Of a stretch of DNA of 64,000 nt, positions 57,361 to 64,000 are shown one piece after another. The DNA is from Veillonella magna DSM 19857. Lineage in GTDB: Bacteria > Bacillota > Negativicutes > Veillonellales > Veillonellaceae. Every line of letters begins with the position of its first letter. Position 1 is the first letter of the stretch. Location: positions 62,001-126,000 of the forward strand of contig NZ_AUAN01000005.1 of the NCBI RefSeq assembly GCF_000428745.1, given 5' to 3'. The notes beneath the pieces are model-generated. The model saw only the letters and a list, made by a program, of their open reading frames with translations, was not told the origin of the DNA and did no database searches. The translations under genes were made by a program, and so were the position numbers.

Positions 57361-58863
57361 TTACTTTTTCATGCTACCAGTTTCCTGGAAGCGTTTATGC
57401 CAAGAAAGGGCTTCATCCAACAAAATTGGTGTATGGGCGTGTTTTGTTGCAACAATAGCTCTTTCGAGGTAGTCTTCTAACATAGGTTTATAATCCGGAT
57501 GAGCGCAATTCTTGATAATCAAGCGAGCGCGTTCAATTGGAGCTAAACCTCTTACATCGGCAATGCCTTGTTCGGTACAGAATACCAAAACATCATGTTC
57601 CGTATGGTCAATATGCGAACAGAACGGAACTATGGAACTAATAGCGCCACCCTTAGCTACAGAGTTTGTACAGAAGATGGAGATATAAGCATTACGTGCG
57701 AAGTCGCCGGAACCACCAATACCATTCATCATCTTGCTCCCCATAATATGAGTGGAGTTTACATTACCGAATATATCAAATTCGATGGCCGTGTTCATAG
57801 CGATTACGCCCAAACGACGCGCCAATCCAGGGTTATTGGAAATTTCCTGTGGACGAAGAATAATCTTCTTGCTGTATTCATCCACATTATCATAGAAGCG
57901 TTTCAAACCATCCGGAAACGGAGACAATGCTGTGCCGGAGCAAACTTCAACTTTACCAGCATCGATTAAGTCAAACATACCATCCTGAATAACTTCCGTA
58001 TAAATGGACAAGTTAGTGAACGGACCTTTTGCTAATCCACTGATAACAGCATTTGCTACAGAACCTACACCGGATTGTAACGGCAACAAATTCTTTGGTA
58101 AACGACCATGTTTAATTTCGTTTTCAAAGAATTCAATAAGATGCAAGCTCATTGCTTTTGCATCATCATCAATCGGTGCCAATGGGCGAGTCGTATCCGG
58201 TACATCACACGGAACGATAGCTACAATCTTTTCCGGATCGCAAGGAATATACGGAGTACCGATGCGGTTACCAGCTGCGAAAATCGGAATTGGCTGACGA
58301 TGCGGCGGATCCAAAGGTTCATAAATATCATGCATGCCTACCAAAGAAAGAGGCTGACTTACATTGACTTCTACAATAACCTTCTTTGCCTGACTAACAA
58401 ATGTGGGAGTATTACCTACCGATGTTGTCGGAACAATACCGCCATCTTCACGAATACATGCCGCTTCCACAATTGCTACATCGCAATCTCCGTAGAATCC
58501 GTAGCGTACCTGCTGTGCCATATGGCTCAAATGCATGTCTACATAGCGCACCTTTTCAGCATTTAATGCTTTACGCATGTCGGAGTTTGTCTGGTACGGG
58601 AAACGACGACGAATACCGTTTACACGAACCAAAGCACCATCCGCTTCATCGCCTACAGAAGCACCAGTCCAAAGATCAATTTGGAACGGATCAGATTCCA
58701 TACGTTTTGCCAACGCAACCGGAACTGCCTTTGGATAACCCGAAGGAGTAAACCCGCTAATACCAACTTTGTCTCCAGGATTGATCAACTGAGCTGCTTC
58801 TTCCGCCGTTTTAATTTTGGCTTGGAGAGCGCCGCCCTGTACACGATCGAGGATGTTAATCAT
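57361..58863 (-). CDS. Succinate (propionyl-CoA:succinate) CoA-transferase
   Basis: 500 residues of the acetyl-CoA hydrolase/transferase family [20 protein letters not shown] near the N-terminus, [15 protein letters not shown] that probably holds the catalytic glutamate, and [12 protein letters not shown]. It moves CoA from propionyl-CoA to succinate and so closes the decarboxylation cycle without ATP cost. Donor specificity is inferred from the operon. ATG at 58863 with AAAGGAG upstream. Confidence 0.92.
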   Translation of the reverse strand: MINILDRVQGGALQAKIKTAEEAAQLINPGDKVGISGFTPSGYPKAVPVALAKRMESDPFQIDLWTGASVGDEADGALVRVNGIRRRFPYQTNSDMRKALNAEKVRYVDMHLSHMAQQVRYGFYGDCDVAIVEAACIREDGGIVPTTSVGNTPTFVSQAKKVIVEVNVSQPLSLVGMHDIYEPLDPPHRQPIPIFAAGNRIGTPYIPCDPEKIVAIVPCDVPDTTRPLAPIDDDAKAMSLHLIEFFENEIKHGRLPKNLLPLQSGVGSVANAVISGLAKGPFTNLSIYTEVIQDGMFDLIDAGKVEVCSGTALSPFPDGLKRFYDNVDEYSKKIILRPQEISNNPGLARRLGVIAMNTAIEFDIFGNVNSTHIMGSKMMNGIGGSGDFARNAYISIFCTNSVAKGGAISSIVPFCSHIDHTEHDVLVFCTEQGIADVRGLAPIERARLIIKNCAHPDYKPMLEDYLERAIVATKHAHTPILLDEALSWHKRFQETGSMKK

Positions 58864-59031
58864 TATTACCATCTCCTTTAAAAGTTTGAACGACAATCTT
58901 CTACTTTCTCATTCCAACACTTAATAGTATTCGACAAAAGTTTGAAAACTCCTCTTTTTTGCTTTAATTATTTTCAAGCTTGTCACTATATCTAATATGT
59001 TCGAAATAGCTAAAGTATGTCTTTCTTAATG

Positions 59032-59055
59032 TATATCTCTTCAGAGATATATCTC
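59032..59055 (-). promoter_or_regulatory. Operator-like double palindrome at the energy-module promoter
   Basis: Three copies of an 8-bp arm GAGATATA in alternating orientation form TATATCTC-TTCA-GAGATATATCTC. It lies just downstream of the predicted -10, covering or following the start point. Such placement suits a repressor operator or a 5' mRNA hairpin. The rest of the leader (58864-59031) is AT-rich with no recognised riboswitch. Confidence 0.5.
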
Positions 59056-59067
59056 AAACCATGGCTT

Positions 59068-59096
59068 ATGATAGGAGAATTTGCGTCTATTGTCAA
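59068..59096 (-). promoter_or_regulatory. Sigma-A promoter of the succinate-to-propionate module
   Basis: Minus strand TTGACA (59091-59096), 17-nt spacer, TATCAT (59068-59073). It predicts a leader of about 195 nt before the CoA-transferase. Confidence 0.72.
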
Positions 59097-59120
59097 CCCA
59101 TATTCCGAATACGCATTTCT

Positions 59121-59166
59121 ATCAAAATAAAAATGGGTACCATGCAGACAACGCATGATACCCATC
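59121..59166 (-). terminator. Terminator of the O-antigen ligase gene
   Basis: Stem ATGGGTATCATGC/GCATGGTACCCAT with one mismatch and UUUUUAUUUU on the minus strand, about 120 nt beyond the stop. The interval 59167-59286 is AT-rich and shows no gene. Confidence 0.82.
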
Positions 59167-59286
59167 AAATTTTATAATATATAACACAAACTATTTTAAC
59201 ATCATGTTTAACATGTTCGATAAAGAAATTATAAAAAATTTATTTATACTTCTTATTTGTCCTTCTTATTTTCACAGGGCTATTAT

Positions 59287-60522
59287 CTACTGAATATCAT
59301 TGTTACGTTCTTTTATTACCGCAGCCACCCATCCAAGTAATTGCCAAAAAATAATAGATACCTGATGACTGAATAAATCGTGATCAAATACACCACTTAC
59401 GGTAATTCCTACCAACACAGCACCAATGCCATACGCTGCGATATGATGCAGAGCTTCCGGAGACATCCCACGAGCTTTAATCGCATGTATATAAATAGCA
59501 CCAAAATAAAATAATGCTCCCGGAATACCTATTTCCGCCAGTACATTTAAAAACATATTGTGTGCGTGATAAATAATCGTATGCGTATCTTGAATAAAAT
59601 AATTATAGTCAGGATATACAAACCAGAACGCATCCCATCCGATTCCCAGCAACGGATGATCATAAATCATGTAGGTAGTACTATCCCATAGTGCCCAACG
59701 CAATACTACCGATGTATCCTCACCACTGAATAGGGACCACAGTCGCGACGCTACTTCGCCGTGATAAAAGAAAAGAACCCATGGTATCGCCAAAAGAAGA
59801 AGCAATAATCTTCGATTGATTCGTATTCCCCAGTAAAGTACGACAAATGCCATACTAAGCCATATACCGCGCGAATAGGTAAGAAGCATACATACCGACA
59901 TCAACACCAAAGCCGGAATCATCCAAAAAATTAGAGTCCAACGCCTATCATGCCATGCTTGTAAAAGTCCTGTTCCTGCCAGAGATATAGCAATTAAGAG
60001 ATATTCACCTAATAAATTTGGGTTTTGCAAGGTGGAAAACATACGTCGTTTTAACCCTGGAAAATGTGCTGCATCTACCCACTGATCCATGAGAGTCATC
60101 TTCATCATTGTATATTGATAGGCCCCATATAGACACACGACAACAGCCGATATGACAAAAAGCCGTAAAAAGGTGCGCCACTGCGACGATGAGCGCATAT
60201 AATGATACGTAAGAAAATAAATGCCACCATACATGCCTACGTTGTATAGCCAACTATACAGGGTAAATAACGGCCTTATAGAATTATACGTAGCCAGTAA
60301 ACTCCATACCAGAAACCCTATAACCAACCACTGGAAGGTCATCGTCGGCCGTATGGAGCGATGATAGTGTATAACATCTACGCAAGCCAGTAATAAAGCA
60401 CCTACTACCAATATATCGCCTAGCAACGGCTGTAAGGGCATACAAAAAACGACCCCATATAAAAGATACCTAATTAGTTTTGGTAAGCGTTCCTCCCACG
60501 TACCTGACAAGAATTCGTTCAT
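59287..60522 (-). CDS. O-antigen ligase family membrane protein
   Basis: 411 residues with about eleven membrane helices and one larger extracytoplasmic loop near residues 280-330 (HPLLGIGWDAFWFVYPDY, HNMFLNVLAEIGIPG), the Wzy_C/WaaL pattern. It would join O-antigen or another glycan to lipid A core, fitting a diderm envelope, or be a polymerase for another surface polymer. ATG at 60522 after GGAAGGA. Confidence 0.85.
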   Translation of the reverse strand: MNEFLSGTWEERLPKLIRYLLYGVVFCMPLQPLLGDILVVGALLLACVDVIHYHRSIRPTMTFQWLVIGFLVWSLLATYNSIRPLFTLYSWLYNVGMYGGIYFLTYHYMRSSSQWRTFLRLFVISAVVVCLYGAYQYTMMKMTLMDQWVDAAHFPGLKRRMFSTLQNPNLLGEYLLIAISLAGTGLLQAWHDRRWTLIFWMIPALVLMSVCMLLTYSRGIWLSMAFVVLYWGIRINRRLLLLLLAIPWVLFFYHGEVASRLWSLFSGEDTSVVLRWALWDSTTYMIYDHPLLGIGWDAFWFVYPDYNYFIQDTHTIIYHAHNMFLNVLAEIGIPGALFYFGAIYIHAIKARGMSPEALHHIAAYGIGAVLVGITVSGVFDHDLFSHQVSIIFWQLLGWVAAVIKERNNDIQ

Positions 60523-60570
60523 AAGTGTCCTTCCTATCAACCTTACGTTGCATTATCAGAGCGTACCCAA

Positions 60571-61863
60571 TTAATGCTTCTGCCGATGTGCCAGCCATTC
60601 TGAGGCTTCCCCCAGTATATACAGCGATCCAGCAACTACAATAATATCACCTTCATGGCTCTGCTCCATAGCAGCCTCCAGGCCGGCAGATACCGATGTA
60701 AATGCTCGTGCATGACATGGCATCTTTCGCGCTAACTCTTCCGGCTCCGAGCTTCGCGGCGTAGGTGCCGGTACTGTATATACTTCATCATGTGGACCTA
60801 CAAGGCCACCTACAATCGCACCCATATCTTTATCCGCCAGAATAGCCATTACAATACGTTTTGGCGTTTCCTTAAAAAGCTCTCGATAAGTCATAGAAAA
60901 AGCCTCAGCACCGTTTGCATTATGCGCGCCATCAAATATAATCGTTCGTCCCTCAACAGAGCTAATTTCAAAACGTCCGGGCCACTTAGTTCGCGCTAAC
61001 CCTTCACGCATCGTCTCGTCACTGATACGTTTCTCCGTCTTCATTAGAATGCGAATCACCATCGTCGCACAGGCTAAATTAACAGACTGGTGTATACCGG
61101 CTAATCCAGTGAACAATAAAGATTTTTCTCCTTTTTTATCCTGCCAAGTGATCATTTGCCCTTGCCTGCTTGCACTGCGGCTTTCAATGGTAAAATCCCG
61201 ATTGAACACATATAGTGGTGATTTCATTTCCTTTGCTTTTGCTTCTATAACATCCAAAGCACCACCTTGAGCAGCGGTTACTGTAGGCACGCCTTTCTTT
61301 ATGATACCAGCTTTATGTGTAGCAATTTCTTCTACAGTGGTACCACAATATTGTTGATGATCCACGGTTACATTCGTAATGACCGCTACTTCCGGTACGA
61401 TAACATTCGTTGAGTCCAAAAGCCCGCCCAAGCCTACCTCAATCACCGCATATTCTACTTCCTGTTCCTTGAAGAAAAGGAAGGCGGCAGCTGTTAAAAT
61501 TTCAAATTGTGTAGGGCTTTCCACGCCTTGTGCCAGCACTGTTTCCACAGCTTGTGCTACTTTACCGATAACAGCACCAAAAGCATCTTCCGTGATATGA
61601 CGGTTGTTGACACAAAACCGCTCTGTATAGCTCACCAGATGAGGCGATGTATATCGCCCCGTCCGTATACCACTGGTAACAAGAACCGTATCAACAAAGG
61701 ATGTCACCGAACCTTTACCATTCGTCCCTGTTACGTGAATCGTCTTATATGCTTTTTCCGGATGACCTAATACATCCAAAAGTGCTTCTATGCGTTCTAA
61801 TCCCGGTTTAATACCGAAAGAAGAACACCCCTCCAAATACGTCAATGCCTCTTCGTAGGTCAT
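60571..61863 (-). CDS. folC: Folylpolyglutamate/dihydrofolate synthase FolC
   Basis: 430 residues. Mur-ligase ATPase loop IHVTGTNGKGSVTSFVDTVL, FEILTAAAFLFFKEQEVEYAV-type region, VTNVTVDHQQYCG and IIFDGAHNANGAEAF. It adds glutamate to (dihydro)folates. Adjacent to valS as in many Firmicutes. AGGAGGTAGTC precedes the ATG. Confidence 0.96.
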   Translation of the reverse strand: MTYEEALTYLEGCSSFGIKPGLERIEALLDVLGHPEKAYKTIHVTGTNGKGSVTSFVDTVLVTSGIRTGRYTSPHLVSYTERFCVNNRHITEDAFGAVIGKVAQAVETVLAQGVESPTQFEILTAAAFLFFKEQEVEYAVIEVGLGGLLDSTNVIVPEVAVITNVTVDHQQYCGTTVEEIATHKAGIIKKGVPTVTAAQGGALDVIEAKAKEMKSPLYVFNRDFTIESRSASRQGQMITWQDKKGEKSLLFTGLAGIHQSVNLACATMVIRILMKTEKRISDETMREGLARTKWPGRFEISSVEGRTIIFDGAHNANGAEAFSMTYRELFKETPKRIVMAILADKDMGAIVGGLVGPHDEVYTVPAPTPRSSEPEELARKMPCHARAFTSVSAGLEAAMEQSHEGDIIVVAGSLYILGEASEWLAHRQKH

Positions 61864-61872
61864 GACTACCTC

Positions 61873-64000
61873 CTATAACGTCTTCAGGAATTCTTCTCGT
61901 TCCTTTAGAGCCTGTTGCTTTTGTTTATATTCAGCCAATTTGGCCTGTTCCTTAGCAACTACTTCGGCCGGGGCCTTAGCTAAGAAACCTTGATTTGATA
62001 ATTTACCTTCTAAACGTGCAATTTCCTTTTGTACTGTTGCTTGTTCCTTCGCCAGACGCACACGTTCCTTATCCGCATCAATAAGATCCTTCAAAAGTAA
62101 GTATACTTCTAACCCATTGACAACCGTTACCGTTGCATTTTGCGGTTTTTCATCTGTGGAAGATAAAAGTGTTACCTTATCGGCCCAACCAAGAGTTTCA
62201 AAATAGTCACTATGTGATTTGATTACATCCGTCAAACTATCATCGGTAATAGACAAAATAACTTCACTTCGCTTACCCATCGGCACATTCATTTCTGCAC
62301 GCATGTTACGAATGCCTTTGATGGCATCCATCATAACTTCCATGTGGGCAGCTGCCTGTGCATAGCCGGCAAACGGCAACGCTGTCGGCCACGGTGCCAC
62401 TACGATACTTTCCCCTTCATGAGGCAAATGTTGCCAGATATGTTCTGTCACAAACGGCATAAACGGATGTAATAATTCCAACATATGACGTAAAATAGTT
62501 ACCAGTACATACTGCGCTGTTTGGCGATCACGTCCGCCCTCTTTATTGTACAAGCGCGGTTTTGCCAGCTCAATGTACCAATCACAGTAGCTATTCCAGA
62601 TAAAGTCATATACCGCAGCAGCCGCTTCGCCAAGTTCAAACTTATCAAGATTAGCTGTAATACGTTCTACTGCGTTGTTGTACGATTCAATAATCCAACG
62701 GTCTGCCAACGTCAAATCATCTTCACTCGGCACAAAGGATTCGTCATAACCATCTAGGTTCATTATAACAAACTTAGCTGCATTCCAAATCTTATTGGCA
62801 AAGTTGCGATTTGCCTCTACCCGTTCCATGTAGAAACGCATATCGTTGCCCGGCGTATTCCCGGTTACCAACGTAAAACGCAACGCATCGGCACCGTATT
62901 CGGAAATAACATCCAACGGATTAATACCGTTGCCCAAGGACTTACTCATTTTACGACCTTGGCTATCACGTACCAAGCCGTGAATAAACACATGCTTGAA
63001 CGGAATTTCATCCATGAATTCCAAGGCAGAGAAAATCATACGGGCCACCCAGAAAAAGATGATATCATACCCCGTTACCAACACACTTGTAGGATACCAA
63101 TGCTTCAATTCAGCCGTCGATTCCGGCCATCCCATTGTCGCAAAAGGCCATAAGCCCGAGCTAAACCAGGTATCCAGCACGTCCGGATCTTGCGTTACAT
63201 GACCGCCGCAATGTGGACAAACCGTAATATCTTCACGAGAAACCGTCACTTCACCGCACTCATCGCAATACCAAGCCGGGATACGGTGTCCCCACCATAG
63301 TTGACGAGAAATACACCAATCTCGAATATTTTCCAACCAATTTGTATATGTTTTGGTAAAACGTTCCGGTACAAATTCAATATTGCCATCTTGTACTGTT
63401 TTAAGGGCCGGCTTAGCCAATGGTTCCATTTTTACAAACCATTGCTTGGATACTAGCGGTTCTACAATAGTATCGCAACGCGAACAATGACCTACACTAT
63501 GATCATGTTCTTCTATTTTTACCAGTAACCCCATGTCCTGCAATTCATTCACTACTTGCTTGCGTGCTTCTTCACGAGTCAACCCGCTGAATTTACCGGC
63601 ACCATCATTCATAGTGCCATCCAAATTCATAACCACAATGGATTCCAAATTGTGGCGCTGTCCCATTTCAAAGTCATTCGGGTCATGAGCAGGTGTGATT
63701 TTAACGCACCCCGTACCAAAAGCCGGATCTACATAACTATCGGCAATAACCGGTATTTCTCGTTCTACAAATGGCAATACCAATGTCTTACCAATCAATG
63801 CATTATATCGTTCATCCTCCGGATTAACAGCTACCGCTACGTCACCGAACATTGTTTCCGGTCGTGTCGTGGCTACTGTCACGAAGACGCCGTCTTCGCC
63901 TTTTACCGGATAATTAATAAACCACAAATGACCCTTTTCATCAGCATGTTCTACTTCAATATCGCTAAGAGCCGTATGGCAACTTGGGCACCAATTGGTA
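61873..64000 (-). CDS. valS: Valyl-tRNA synthetase, 5' end beyond window
   Basis: At least 708 codons; the open frame continues through the window edge ([20 protein letters not shown]). Visible are the editing domain ([17 protein letters not shown]), the KMSKS motif [17 protein letters not shown], the anticodon-binding region ([20 protein letters not shown]) and a C-terminal coiled coil of valS type. The HIGH motif is outside. Any leader T-box cannot be seen. Confidence 0.97.
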   Translation of the reverse strand, partial: TNWCPSCHTALSDIEVEHADEKGHLWFINYPVKGEDGVFVTVATTRPETMFGDVAVAVNPEDERYNALIGKTLVLPFVEREIPVIADSYVDPAFGTGCVKITPAHDPNDFEMGQRHNLESIVVMNLDGTMNDGAGKFSGLTREEARKQVVNELQDMGLLVKIEEHDHSVGHCSRCDTIVEPLVSKQWFVKMEPLAKPALKTVQDGNIEFVPERFTKTYTNWLENIRDWCISRQLWWGHRIPAWYCDECGEVTVSREDITVCPHCGGHVTQDPDVLDTWFSSGLWPFATMGWPESTAELKHWYPTSVLVTGYDIIFFWVARMIFSALEFMDEIPFKHVFIHGLVRDSQGRKMSKSLGNGINPLDVISEYGADALRFTLVTGNTPGNDMRFYMERVEANRNFANKIWNAAKFVIMNLDGYDESFVPSEDDLTLADRWIIESYNNAVERITANLDKFELGEAAAAVYDFIWNSYCDWYIELAKPRLYNKEGGRDRQTAQYVLVTILRHMLELLHPFMPFVTEHIWQHLPHEGESIVVAPWPTALPFAGYAQAAAHMEVMMDAIKGIRNMRAEMNVPMGKRSEVILSITDDSLTDVIKSHSDYFETLGWADKVTLLSSTDEKPQNATVTVVNGLEVYLLLKDLIDADKERVRLAKEQATVQKEIARLEGKLSNQGFLAKAPAEVVAKEQAKLAEYKQKQQALKEREEFLKTL

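Noticed and set aside
58864-59061. Cobalamin riboswitch in the leader of the B12-dependent module
   Set aside because: No B12-box (GCCACTG-type) or other conserved core visible.

Overview
The window looks like chromosomal DNA of an anaerobic, diderm Firmicute of the class Negativicutes, most likely Veillonella or a close relative. The strongest argument is the biotin-dependent Na+-pumping methylmalonyl-CoA decarboxylase operon in the order mmdA-D-E-C-B, including the small epsilon subunit known from Veillonella parvula. It lies beside a split methylmalonyl-CoA mutase and a succinate CoA-transferase. An O-antigen ligase-type protein (outer membrane), an [FeFe]-hydrogenase maturase, Firmicute-type RNase Y and a Prp-processed L27 fit the same group. 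Species assignment is inference; no database was searched.

Almost everything is on the minus strand, so reading order is from high to low coordinates. The only clear plus-strand gene is tmcAL (43922-45127). By region: 61873-64000 valS (5' end outside the window), folC and an O-antigen ligase; 48162-59096 the succinate-to-propionate energy module with its own promoter, ending in an 84-residue membrane protein and a dicarboxylate (DASS) transporter; 47521-48039 a small ferredoxin and an apparently decayed ORF; 45291-47371 lspA-rluD-pyrR; 41958-45127 lipoprotein-ackA and the divergent tmcAL; 33251-41793 a bPH2-like membrane protein, maf-radC and the elongation cluster mreB-mreC-mreD-mrdA-minD-rodA; 28002-33146 a B12/radical-SAM pair, rng, mntP and rplU-prp-rpmA; 25709-27127 hydG; 13996-25384 a long run recJ-relA-dtd-MBL hydrolase-AI-2E transporter-fur-hemZ-hisS-aspS; 13667-13846 a 6S RNA; 1-13553 rarA, ftsK, a short RodZ-like protein, ygiQ, an orphan solute-binding protein, rimO-cinA-recA-recX and rny (3' end outside the window).

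The physiological core is the 10-kb energy module. Succinate is activated to succinyl-CoA by the CoA-transferase, rearranged by the B12-dependent mutase (kept active by MeaB), epimerised, and decarboxylated to propionyl-CoA by MmdABCDE while Na+ is pumped out. Propionyl-CoA returns its CoA to succinate. The DASS transporter at the end of the cluster could import dicarboxylate with that Na+. Acetate kinase, ferredoxin and HydG fit lactate/H2 metabolism in the same cell.

I found no mobile element, CRISPR array, tRNA, rRNA or prophage gene. The less ordinary signals are non-coding or small: a 6S RNA with its own promoter; a structured rny leader with a probable ATT start codon; a promoter nested inside a terminator upstream of rplU; two tandem-repeat arrays that begin exactly at stop codons; an operator-like palindrome at the energy-module promoter; an interrupted ORF; and the uncharacterised 84-residue protein inside the energy module.
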